Shown: positions 5,878-12,511 of the stretch, in pieces
Layout: each line of letters opens with the position of its first letter
Position numbering within the stretch: position 1 is the stretch's first letter
Origin: JBGOUV01 sp041477815
Lineage (GTDB): Bacteria; Acidobacteriota; Terriglobia; Bryobacterales; JACQDG01
Direction of reading: 5' to 3'
DNA length: 14,570 nucleotides
Assembly: GCA_041477815.1 (NCBI GenBank)
Contig: JBGOUV010000158.1
Location: 1-14,570 of the forward strand
The notes under the pieces: model-generated
The model's input: only the letters and a program-made list of their open reading frames with translations
The model's database searches: none
What the model was told of the DNA's origin: nothing
Translations under genes and position numbers: made by a program

Positions 5878-6190
5878 CAGCGACGATTTGGTTTCCGAGA
5901 TCGTTGGCCGCGTCCTGACGGCCAGCAACCCCAAGCGCATCGTCCTGTTCGGCTCGGCCGCCACCGGCCGGATGACCAGAGACAGCGACATCGACCTGCT
6001 GATCACCGAGCCCGACCCCGGCGACACCCGCCAAAAGAGCGTCCAGATCTCCGCCACTCTCCGAGACCTAGGCTACGGTTTTGACGTGATCGTGATGCGC
6101 GAGGAGCGCTTTCAAGAGACCAAGGATGTCATCGGCGGCATCGCCTACCCCGCCAACAAGTACGGGAAGGTCATCTATGAGGGCGCGTGA
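5870..6190 (+). CDS. minimal nucleotidyltransferase (MNT) domain protein, antitoxin/nucleotidyltransferase partner of HEPN
   Basis: Small pol-beta-superfamily nucleotidyltransferase, 106 residues. The diagnostic motif GSAATGRMTRDSDID (28-42) is GS-x10-DxD with D40 and D42, and a third acidic residue is D72 in GFDVIV. In studied MNT-HEPN pairs the MNT protein modifies or neutralises the HEPN toxin, for instance by AMPylation; that role is assumed here from family knowledge. The start is a GTG at 5870 next to AT-rich GGATATATA, which could be a -10 region, with no clear ribosome-binding site, so the message may be nearly leaderless or the start may lie slightly downstream. The 3' end overlaps the HEPN gene by 14 bases. 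Confidence 0.9.
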   Translation: MGISDDLVSEIVGRVLTASNPKRIVLFGSAATGRMTRDSDIDLLITEPDPGDTRQKSVQISATLRDLGYGFDVIVMREERFQETKDVIGGIAYPANKYGKVIYEGA

Positions 6191-6590
6191 AGAAGTGATC
6201 GACGAATTGGTTCAACAATGGCTCACCAAGGCCGAAGATGACTTCGACGCCGCCGAGACCTTGCTGGCTCAGCGCCGGCTCCTTTGGATTGTCGCGTTTC
6301 ACGCTCAGCAGGCCGCCGAGAAGTACATCAAGGCCTTCCTCACCGAGCATCAGATCGAGTTTCCCAAAACCCATCGTATGGAGGAACTCCTGTCCCTGGT
6401 CGCCCGGAGAGATCCGAAGCTGGCGGATTCCTTGTTCCCCGCAGCCGCCCTAAACCCTTACGGCGCCGACATCCGATACCCCGGCGATATCCCCGATCTC
6501 ACCCTGGAAACGGCCAGCCAAGCTCTAAACCGCGCCGCCGAGGTGCGGGCTGCCATCCACCGCGCCTTGGGCTTGGAGCACCCCGACTGA
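6177..6590 (+). CDS. HEPN domain protein (pfam05168 type), partner of MNT
   Basis: All-helical protein of 137 residues from the ATG at 6177, which overlaps the MNT gene by 14 bases; a longer frame from 6126 would only add out-of-family sequence. The HEPN core is visible as WLTKAEDDFDAAETLLA (15-31), then IVAFHAQQAAEKYIKAFL (38-55) and KTHRMEELL (64-72). The RX4-6H ribonuclease motif of HepT/RnlA-type HEPN toxins is not obvious: the nearest match, an Arg then His42, has too long a spacing. It may therefore belong to the HI0074-like class that forms a two-subunit nucleotidyltransferase with its MNT partner rather than being a classical RNase toxin. Confidence 0.88.
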   Translation: MRAREEVIDELVQQWLTKAEDDFDAAETLLAQRRLLWIVAFHAQQAAEKYIKAFLTEHQIEFPKTHRMEELLSLVARRDPKLADSLFPAAALNPYGADIRYPGDIPDLTLETASQALNRAAEVRAAIHRALGLEHPD

Positions 6591-6804
6591 CCCAGCCGCG
6601 TTTGTCAGATTCCAAAGGGTGCACGACTCCAACGTGAGGATCCTTGCCGACGACGCGGAACGTGAGCTGCTATTCTGACAGCGGTTACGGGGAATCCTTG
6701 TCGAATCCGGACCCTGCCGTCCCGTGTTTCAGGTCCCCGCCGTCGTCGGTCACTGGCGAATTCTGGCAAACGGAGGGCCGCCGTCTTCGCGTAGAAAGGC
6801 AAGT

Positions 6805-7077
6805 ATGTTTCCGAGGGTCAAGCAAGTCCGGCATCTTAGGGAGTATCGCCTGGAGTTGAGTTTCGCCGATGGTACAACAGGGGAACTGGACTTCAAAGAG
6901 CGCGTGGTCGGTCGCGGCGGTGTCTTCAGCCCGTTAGAGGACATAGGTTTCTTCAGACAGGTCAAGGTTGATCCGGAAGCTGGGACGATCGTGTGGCCAA
7001 ATGACGTAGATTTTTGCCCAGACGTGTTGTACGGCCTGGTGACAGGCAAACCAATCCGAGCGCTTGAACCGGCCTAG
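6805..7077 (+). CDS. DUF2442 domain-containing protein
   Basis: Product of 90 residues from the ATG at 6805, chosen because AAAGG lies five bases upstream and MFPRVKQVRHLREYRLELSF is the family's N-terminus. The rest (FADGTTGELDFKE, GGVFSPLEDIGFFRQV, GTIVWPNDVDFCPDVLYGLV) follows the usual DUF2442 pattern L-x-x-D-x-F...W-P-N...DF-x-P-D-x-LY. Function is not established. The family recurs in toxin-antitoxin-like neighbourhoods, often with DUF4160. No DUF4160 partner is found in the 214 bases upstream, so it is either an orphan or related to the MNT-HEPN pair before it. Base composition is visibly more AT-rich than neighbouring genes, suggesting transfer. Confidence 0.85.
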   Translation: MFPRVKQVRHLREYRLELSFADGTTGELDFKERVVGRGGVFSPLEDIGFFRQVKVDPEAGTIVWPNDVDFCPDVLYGLVTGKPIRALEPA

Positions 7078-7127
7078 CAGTCATCTGAGTTGTTCCAGTC
7101 AAGGGGGAGACCGAGTTTTTTTGCAGA

Positions 7128-7145
7128 GAGCGCCAATTGGCGCTC
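7128..7145. promoter_or_regulatory. 18-bp perfect palindrome in a convergent gap
   Basis: GAGCGCCAATTGGCGCTC is an exact 18-bp palindrome with an AATT core. It lies between the DUF2442 gene (ending 7077) and the PIG-L gene (ending 7243). A run of seven T precedes it on the plus strand, so the order is the reverse of a standard terminator on that strand, and on the minus strand the hairpin is followed by A, not T. It could be a protein-binding site or a palindrome left by a mobile element. The rest of 7078-7242 shows nothing I can name. Confidence 0.4.
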
Positions 7146-7242
7146 AGTGACTTCTGCTACGGACTGCTAAGCCACACGCGCAGCGTGCAGGACCTGCAGT
7201 TCTGACTCTGCAACAGCGTGAGACACGGTCACGGTTCGGCGC

Positions 7243-8211
7243 CTACAAGGGGACGGCGTTCTTCCGCACGTAGTCGTCGGCCTCGGACTCGTCGGGGCCG
7301 ATGTAGTGGAAGTACTCCGCGTACGCCAGGCCGTGGGCCTGGCCGCGGGAGCGGTCGCGGCCCAGGGCGAAGTACTTCGTATATTGGCGGTTGGCCGTGT
7401 CGTCGTCGTTGCCGAGCAGCGGGAGCTTGCGGCCCTGCGAGGCCAGCTTGCGGCGGAGGTTGGCGCCGGTGTTGCCGGCCGGACCTTGGGTGACGTTGGC
7501 GAGGTTGGCCGAGACCTTGCGATCGATGTAATCGGAGATGTCGACCACGCGATTCACCAGTTGGGGGCCGCGGGCGAAGTAGTACTTCTCGGCGGGGCCG
7601 TGCGCGGTGAGGCCGGTGCGGAAGTGCTCCGGGTAGTCCCATTCGGAGCGTGCGGTCCAGCAGGCGGATTCGACGGCGCGCGCCGTGGTGTAATGATCGG
7701 GGTTGCGCTCGTAGAGGGCGGAGGGATCGTAGACCACCACGGTATCGATCTTCAGGGCGCGGAACAGGAAGACCAGGCGGGCGCGCATTTCGAGCAGGGG
7801 CCAGCCGTCCATGTTGTGGTTGGGGTAGTTGAGGAAGATGGCCTCCTGGAGTCCCAGGCGGCGGGCGACCTCCTGTGTGTCGCGCTCGTTCTTCAGCACG
7901 ATGTCGCCGATCGAGGCTCCGCCGCCGGCCATGGAGTCGTTAGACATAGTGATGAGGTAGCCGCTGTAGCCTTCCTCGAGCAGCTTCAAGACGGTGCCCC
8001 CGGCGAAGATCGGGATGTCGTCGCAGTGCGGCTGGATGGCCGCCAGGACCTTGCCTTTATGGGGCTGGCCGGACTGTTTGCGCTCGATGGTGGGCTGGAC
8101 CTGGTAAGAAACGCTGCCGGTGCCGCCGGCTTCGGTTTCGCGCGGCGTGGGGGGCGGCGGCGCGGCCTGGATGAGCAGGCCGGCGGTTTCCAGGAAGTGG
8201 CGTCGGTGCAT
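7243..8211 (-). CDS. exported PIG-L family deacetylase
   Basis: Zinc-dependent de-N-acetylase related to GlcNAc-PI deacetylase and MshB/BshB; substrate unknown. The product has 322 residues from the ATG at 8211, which has GGAGG about eight bases upstream; an open frame extends 96 codons further but lacks family sequence. The N-terminus MHRRHFLETAGLLIQAA has a twin-arginine RRxFL motif, so export by Tat is likely. The catalytic block is AAIQPHCDDIPIFAGGT at 57-73, with H62 and D64/D65 corresponding to the PHPDD motif. NPDHYTTARAV (170-180) supplies the later zinc-binding His173. YDPSALYERNPDH is typical of the larger secreted members found in sugar-degrading soil bacteria. A TACAAT box at 8244-8239 is a plausible -10. 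Confidence 0.9.
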   Translation of the reverse strand: MHRRHFLETAGLLIQAAPPPPTPRETEAGGTGSVSYQVQPTIERKQSGQPHKGKVLAAIQPHCDDIPIFAGGTVLKLLEEGYSGYLITMSNDSMAGGGASIGDIVLKNERDTQEVARRLGLQEAIFLNYPNHNMDGWPLLEMRARLVFLFRALKIDTVVVYDPSALYERNPDHYTTARAVESACWTARSEWDYPEHFRTGLTAHGPAEKYYFARGPQLVNRVVDISDYIDRKVSANLANVTQGPAGNTGANLRRKLASQGRKLPLLGNDDDTANRQYTKYFALGRDRSRGQAHGLAYAEYFHYIGPDESEADDYVRKNAVPL

Positions 8212-8237
8212 GGTGTATCCTCCGAGGGTGCGAAGAA

Positions 8238-8245
8238 CATTGTAG
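8238..8245 (-). promoter_or_regulatory. -10-like box CTACAATG upstream of the PIG-L gene
   Basis: TACAAT on the minus strand (8244-8239) matches five of six bases of the sigma-70 -10 hexamer. It would start transcription near 8232, leaving a short leader that contains the GGAGG ribosome-binding site. No good -35 is visible. The same octamer occurs before rsfS and rsmI. Confidence 0.45.
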
Positions 8246-8568
8246 CCCGCACCGGCCCGATCCGCGCTCCTGAAGGAGTGAGGCGCCCAAAACCCGACTG
8301 CTCCTCCGTTGCCTTCCCGCAGGCGGCCGCCGAGCGATATATGGGCCGGACTGCGGACGCTCCAGTTCCCCATGGCGCTTCGAAACCCGCCGCGCCGTGA
8401 CCGTCCCCCCCCCCAGCTGAACTTGATGTCGGGGTCCCGGATGCCTATCACGAAGGCCCTGCCCGCAGAGCGCCAACGCCGGATCCTTCGCGGCGGCAAG
8501 GCCGGTGCAAAGCGCCGGCAGCAGGACGAACGGGAGGGACCGGCCGGACGCCAGGCCGGACGCCGGTC
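8246..8568. other. gap without a recognisable gene; contains a C10 tract
   Basis: Between the PIG-L promoter and the DJ-1 stop I find no supported gene. The minus strand stays open in frame with PIG-L to 8499 (including SAMGNWSVRSPAHISLGGRL), but no known domain is visible. A run of ten C lies at 8405-8414. A possible hairpin joins GGACCGGC (8537-8544) to GCCGGTCC (8562-8569) directly after the DJ-1 gene; it lacks a T-run and includes a duplicated GGCCGGACGCC. Confidence 0.4.
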
Positions 8569-9084
8569 CTACAGCTTCTTTAGGATCTCCCGGCAGAAAG
8601 CGGGCAGGTCGTCGGGAACGCGGGAGGTAATCAGGTTGCCGTCCACCACCACCGGCTCGTCGACGTAGTGAGCGCCGGCGTTGATCAGGTCGTCCTTGAT
8701 CGAGAAGAAGCAGGTGGCGCGGCGGTTCTTCACGATGCCGGCGGAGCAGAGCATCCAGCCGGCGTGGCAGATGGCGGCGATGGGTCTGCCGAGAGCGTTC
8801 ATTTCGCGGACCATGTTGACGTAGCTGGGGTGGCGGCGCATGAGGTCCGGGGCCCAGCCGCCGGGGATAATCAGGGCCGCCAGGTCCATGGGCGTCACGT
8901 CGCTGATGCCATAGTCGGCCTTCACCGGATAGCCCAGCTTGCTCTTGTAAACCTGTCCGGCTTCCATGCCTATGGTGAACGCCTCGGCTCCCGCCTCGCG
9001 CAGCCGCAGCAGCGGATACCAGACCTCCAGCTCCTGATAGAACTCCTCGATCAGAATCCCGACTCTCTTGCCTTCGAGTGACAT
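8569..9084 (-). CDS. DJ-1/PfpI family protein (peptidase C56-like)
   Basis: Class-I glutamine-amidotransferase-like protein of 171 residues; relatives are described as intracellular proteases, chaperones or glyoxal-adduct deglycases. The nucleophile elbow AAICHAGWML (103-112) carries Cys106 followed by His107. LIIPGGWAPD (71-80) and GKRVGILIEEFYQELEVWYP (5-24) with an acidic residue near Glu14 are also typical of the PfpI group. The ATG at 9084 is preferred over a GTG at 9102: the GGGAGG carried by the longer version is the ribosome-binding site for the ATG. The start lies 34 bases inside the end of rsmI, so the two genes are co-transcribed. The true substrate is unknown. Confidence 0.92.
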   Translation of the reverse strand: MSLEGKRVGILIEEFYQELEVWYPLLRLREAGAEAFTIGMEAGQVYKSKLGYPVKADYGISDVTPMDLAALIIPGGWAPDLMRRHPSYVNMVREMNALGRPIAAICHAGWMLCSAGIVKNRRATCFFSIKDDLINAGAHYVDEPVVVDGNLITSRVPDDLPAFCREILKKL

Positions 9085-9911
9085 GATCCGTTGTCCTCCC
9101 ACTGTTTGTAAGCTTCGCGTTTAGAGATGCCGCGCTCGCGGGCGGCGAGTTTCAGGGCCGCCATGCGGTCCAGGTGTTGCTCGCCCATGAGCTGCTCGAC
9201 CCGCTCGCGGACGGTGGTCGAGGCGGCGGCCGGGACCAGGCCGCGGGCGATAAGCAGCGTGATCTCCCCTTTGATCGATTCGCGGCCGCGCAGGACGGCG
9301 AGAACCTCCTCCGCCGTGCCGCGCAGGAACTCCTCGTGGACTTTGGTCAGCTCGCGGGCCACCACCACCGGGCGCGGGCCGAGCACGGTGATGACGTCTT
9401 CCAGGGACTCCAGTATCCGGTGGGGGGCTTCGTAGAAGACCAAAGTGGCCGGCTCGGCGGCCAGGCTCTGCAGGAGCTTCCGCCGCTGGGTCTGCTTGGG
9501 AGGCAGGAAGCCGCCAAAACGAAAGGCCTCGGCGGGCAGACCGGAAACGGCGAGGGCGGTGGCCGCCGCCGTCGGACCGGGGATGGACACCAGCGGGACG
9601 CCCCGCGCGATGGCACAGGCGACCACGCGATAGCCGGGGTCGGAGATGCCGGGCATGCCGGCGTCGCTGACCACGGCCACCGCGCTGCCGGCCATCGCGC
9701 GCTCCGCCAGCTCCTCGGCGCGGGCCGCCTCGTTGTGCTCGTGGTAGCTCACCAGCGGCTTCTGGATCTGGTAGTGGTCGAGGAGCCGGCGGGTGTGGCG
9801 CGTGTCTTCACAGGCGATCACGTCCGCTTCGCGCAGGACCCGCAGGGCGCGCAGGGTGATATCCTCAAGGTTGCCGATCGGAGTGGCCACCAGGTAGATC
9901 GTCCCAGCCAT
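9051..9911 (-). CDS. rsmI: 16S rRNA (cytidine(1402)-2'-O)-methyltransferase
   Basis: Tetrapyrrole-methylase-fold enzyme that 2'-O-methylates C1402 in the decoding centre of 16S rRNA using SAM. It has 286 residues, the usual length. The N-terminus MAGTIYLVATPIGNLEDITL is the family signature, followed by ACEDTRHTRRLL (33-44), VSYHEHNE, VSDAGMPGISDPG (81-93) and SIPGPTAAATAL (109-120). A longer frame exists to 9980, but the ATG at 9911 gives the correct N-terminus. A TACAAT box ends six bases before this ATG, so transcription would begin at or near the A of the start codon: a leaderless message is likely. Archease diverges from it only 13 bases away. Confidence 0.95.
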   Translation of the reverse strand: MAGTIYLVATPIGNLEDITLRALRVLREADVIACEDTRHTRRLLDHYQIQKPLVSYHEHNEAARAEELAERAMAGSAVAVVSDAGMPGISDPGYRVVACAIARGVPLVSIPGPTAAATALAVSGLPAEAFRFGGFLPPKQTQRRKLLQSLAAEPATLVFYEAPHRILESLEDVITVLGPRPVVVARELTKVHEEFLRGTAEEVLAVLRGRESIKGEITLLIARGLVPAAASTTVRERVEQLMGEQHLDRMAALKLAARERGISKREAYKQWEDNGSCHSKARESGF

Positions 9912-9916
9912 TACCA

Positions 9917-9924
9917 CATTGTAG
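9917..9924 (-). promoter_or_regulatory. -10-like box CTACAATG upstream of rsmI
   Basis: TACAAT on the minus strand (9923-9918) is followed by GTGGTA and then the rsmI ATG. The usual distance from -10 to transcript start places +1 on the A of that ATG. The box fills almost all of the 13-base gap to archease, so the promoter of archease must overlap the rsmI coding region or its start. Confidence 0.45.
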
Positions 9925-10335
9925 ATGTTTGAGCTTCTGGAACACACGGCCGATATCGGTTTTCGCGCCCGCGCCTCCACGCTCGGCGAGTTATTTGAAA
10001 CCGCTGCCGTGGCCCTGGAGTCTATCGCCCTGGAGACGGAAGCGATCGAGCCCCGCCAGGAGTACCGGCTGGAAGCTACGGGCGAAGACTATGAGTCGCT
10101 GCTGGTGAACTGGCTGAGCGAGGTGCTTTACTGGATAGACGGGGAGCAACTGGCCTTTCACCACTTCCGCGTGACCGCCCTCACCCCCGCCGGCGTTAGC
10201 GGGTGGGGGCTAGGGGAGCGGCGGGATCCCGCGCGTCACCGCGCCAAGCTCATCGTCAAGGCCGTGACCTACCACCAGTTGCACGTTGCCGAGACGCCGG
10301 AAGGATGGGTGGCCGAGGTCTACCTGGATATCTGA
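9925..10335 (+). CDS. archease (RtcB activator)
   Basis: Small protein of 136 residues that stimulates guanylylation and turnover of the RNA ligase RtcB. EHTADIGFRARASTLGELFE at 6-25 contains the conserved HTAD with Asp10, a metal-binding residue in the family. Further hallmarks are SLLVNWLSEVLYWID (58-72), IVKAVTYHQL and the terminal VYLDI with an acidic residue. The ATG at 9925 is the first in frame and gives the family N-terminus; there is no evident ribosome-binding site and only 13 bases to the divergent rsmI start, so a leaderless or near-leaderless transcript is plausible. Its stop overlaps the rtcB start as TGATG, coupling the two partners. Confidence 0.93.
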   Translation: MFELLEHTADIGFRARASTLGELFETAAVALESIALETEAIEPRQEYRLEATGEDYESLLVNWLSEVLYWIDGEQLAFHHFRVTALTPAGVSGWGLGERRDPARHRAKLIVKAVTYHQLHVAETPEGWVAEVYLDI

Positions 10336-11771
10336 TGCCGCGCCACTACCAGTTGGAATCGTCGGACGGGATACGGTACCGCCTCCCGCGTGAAGGACAG
10401 ATGCGCACGGACGTGGTGGTGTACGCGAGCGCCGCGCTGCTCGAGCACATCAAGCTGGACCTGTCGCTCGAACAGGCCATGAACGTGGCCACGCTGCCCG
10501 GAATCGTGGGATCGAGTCTGGCCATGCCGGATATTCATCAGGGCTACGGGTTCCCGATCGGCGGGGTGGCGGCCACGGATTTCGAGCACGGGGTGGTGTC
10601 GCCGGGCGGGGTCGGGTTCGACATCAACTGCGGGGTGCGGCTGGTGCGTTCGGGGCTTACCGAGCAGGAGGTCCGGCCGCGCCTCGGGGAGCTGGTGGAG
10701 CAGGTGTTCCAGGACGTGCCCTGCGGGACCGGCGGCTCCGGGTTCGTCGCGGTGGACCAGAAGCAGCTCGAGCAGGTACTGGTGCTGGGCGCGCGGTGGA
10801 TGGTGGAGAACGGGTACGGCGACCGGCGCGACGCCGAGTTCGCCGAGGCCGGCGGGGCGTTTGACGACGCCGACCCCGGCCAGGTGTCGGAGAAGGCTAA
10901 GAAGCGCGGGCGGCCGCAGCTGGGGACCCTCGGCAGCGGGAACCACTTCCTGGAGATCCAGTACGTCGAGACGATTCACGACGATCAGGCCGCGCGGGCC
11001 CTGGGGCTCGAGGTGGGACAGGTGGTCGTGCTGATTCATTCGGGGTCGCGGGGGCTGGGGCACCAGGTGTGCACCGACTACCTGGCCCAGATGGGACCGG
11101 CGATGAAGAAGTACAACATCACCCTGCCCGACCGGCAACTGGCCTGCGTGCCGATCCAGTCCCCGGAAGGGCAGGCGTACTTGGGGGCCATGCGGGCGGC
11201 GGCGAATTTCGCCTGGGCGAATCGGCAGGGGATTATGCATTTCCTGCGGCGTTCGTTTCGTAAGGTGTTCGGGGCGGAGGCGCGGCTGGAGCTGATCTAC
11301 GACGTGTGCCACAACATCGCCAAGCACGAGCGCTACGAGGTGGACGGGAAGAAGCGCGACGTGCTGGTGCACCGCAAGGGCGCCACGCGCGCCTATCCGC
11401 CGGGGCATCGGGAGATCCCGCTGGCTTATCGCGAGGTAGGCCAGCCGGTATTGATCCCCGGGAGCATGGGAACGGCCTCGTGGGTCCTGGTGGGAGCCGA
11501 GGGAGCGATGCGGGAGACCTTTGGGAGCGTTTGTCATGGGGCGGGACGGCTGTTGAGCCGGACCGCGGCCAAGAGGGGCCGCAACGCCCAGGAGGTGAAG
11601 AAGAAGCTGGAGGAGATGGGGATATTGGTGCGGAGCGAGACGCGGGACGGGATACTGGAGGAGATCCCGGAGGCGTACAAAGACGTGGACGAGGTGATTG
11701 AGGTGGTGCACAGCGCGGGCCTGGCGCGGAAAGTGGCGCGGCTGCGGCCTATGGGGGTGATTAAGGGGTAG
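10335..11771 (+). CDS. rtcB: RNA-splicing/repair ligase RtcB
   Basis: GTP- and Mn2+-dependent ligase that joins 2',3'-cyclic phosphate or 3'-phosphate RNA ends to 5'-OH ends, in RNA repair or tRNA splicing. It has 478 residues from the ATG at 10335, which overlaps the archease stop. The metal and nucleotide sites are complete: GFDINCGVRL with D96 and C99, GSGNHFLE with H204, IHSGSRGLGHQ with H235, DVCHN with H326, and CHGAGR with H401, the histidine that becomes guanylylated. These line up closely with the well-studied archaeal enzyme. PGSMGTASWVLVG (375-387) is also typical. No RtcR-like regulator is visible in the window. The stop overlaps the next gene as TAGTG. Confidence 0.97.
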   Translation: MPRHYQLESSDGIRYRLPREGQMRTDVVVYASAALLEHIKLDLSLEQAMNVATLPGIVGSSLAMPDIHQGYGFPIGGVAATDFEHGVVSPGGVGFDINCGVRLVRSGLTEQEVRPRLGELVEQVFQDVPCGTGGSGFVAVDQKQLEQVLVLGARWMVENGYGDRRDAEFAEAGGAFDDADPGQVSEKAKKRGRPQLGTLGSGNHFLEIQYVETIHDDQAARALGLEVGQVVVLIHSGSRGLGHQVCTDYLAQMGPAMKKYNITLPDRQLACVPIQSPEGQAYLGAMRAAANFAWANRQGIMHFLRRSFRKVFGAEARLELIYDVCHNIAKHERYEVDGKKRDVLVHRKGATRAYPPGHREIPLAYREVGQPVLIPGSMGTASWVLVGAEGAMRETFGSVCHGAGRLLSRTAAKRGRNAQEVKKKLEEMGILVRSETRDGILEEIPEAYKDVDEVIEVVHSAGLARKVARLRPMGVIKG

Positions 11772-12511
11772 TGGCGAATCCTAATTGCCAGCTTTGCGAC
11801 GGGACCGGGTGGAAGCAGGTGGACCGCGGGGAGGTCAGCGGTGTGGAGCGGTGCGCCTGTCACCAGCCGCGGCGGCCGGAGCATCTGCTGGAGGTGGCCC
11901 AGATTCCCGCGCGCTACGAGCGGGCGTCGTTCGACACGTTCGCCCTGCCCGGGCAGCGCGAGAACCCGGTGGCCAACGAGAACCTCAGCAAAGTCATGCT
12001 GGACGCCAAAGTGTACGCCGAGCAGCATCCGTTTACCGACAAGCTGGGGCTGCTGTTCCTGGGGCCGCCCGGAGTGGGAAAGACGCATCTGGCGGTGGCG
12101 GTGTTGAAGCGGCTCGTGGAGCGCGGCTTCGAGTGCATGTTCCTGGACTACCAGGCGCTGCTGGACCGGATCCGGCGGGGGTATGACCCGGCCTGCGGGG
12201 CGAGCGCCAAGGAGGCGTATCAGGCGGCGCTGGATACCGAGGTCGTGCTGCTGGACGACCTGGGGGCGCACCGGGTCACCGACTGGGTCAGCGACACCGT
12301 TTTCGGCATCATCAATCACCGGTACAACGCCCGGAAGTCCACCCTGGTCACCACCAACCTGCCCGATCGCGATTTTGCGCCGTCCCCCAACCTGACGAAG
12401 GATACCCTGGCCGAGCGGATCGGGCCGAGCGCCCGCAGCCGGCTCTTCGAGATGTGCAGGCTGCTGCGCATCACCGCTACCGAGGACTTCCGGTTGCGGG
12501 GCGTCCGATGA
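11771..12511 (+). CDS. DnaC/DnaI-like AAA+ ATPase (helicase-loader type) with N-terminal zinc finger
   Basis: ATPase of 246 residues resembling replicative-helicase loaders and IstB. The N-terminus has CQLCDGTGW (6-14) and CAC (28-30), probably a zinc finger from C6, C9, C28 and C30. The AAA+ core shows Walker A FLGPPGVGKTHL (96-107), Walker B VVLLDDLG (158-165), sensor-1 TTNLP (194-198) and an arginine-finger region ERIGPSARSRLFEM (215-228). A helicase-loading role is inferred from family. No transposase lies next to it, so an IstB role is unlikely here. The GTG start overlaps the rtcB stop by one base and is preceded by AAGGGG. The gene's stop overlaps the next start as ATGA. Confidence 0.88.
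   Translation: MANPNCQLCDGTGWKQVDRGEVSGVERCACHQPRRPEHLLEVAQIPARYERASFDTFALPGQRENPVANENLSKVMLDAKVYAEQHPFTDKLGLLFLGPPGVGKTHLAVAVLKRLVERGFECMFLDYQALLDRIRRGYDPACGASAKEAYQAALDTEVVLLDDLGAHRVTDWVSDTVFGIINHRYNARKSTLVTTNLPDRDFAPSPNLTKDTLAERIGPSARSRLFEMCRLLRITATEDFRLRGVR

Noticed and set aside
7140..7240. tRNA-Ser-like stretch (GGACTGCTAAGCC with a later GGTTCGG)
   Set aside because: No acceptor stem or D arm can be formed around it and the T-loop sequence is incomplete, so it does not fold as a tRNA.
8537..8569. Intrinsic terminator after the DJ-1 gene
   Set aside because: An 8-bp stem is present but the loop is 17 bases and no T-run follows on the minus strand.
8309..8668. Plus-strand open frame of 119 codons in the gap before the DJ-1 gene
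   Set aside because: No ribosome-binding site, runs into the DJ-1 gene antisense, and shows no recognisable domain.
10320..11711. 463-codon open frame antisense to rtcB
   Set aside because: His/Leu/Pro-rich antisense shadow of the strongly conserved rtcB; typical of GC-rich coding DNA.
11771..12511. IstB transposition ATPase of an IS21 element
   Set aside because: No istA transposase or terminal repeats nearby, and the gene has an N-terminal zinc finger and is coupled to rtcB.
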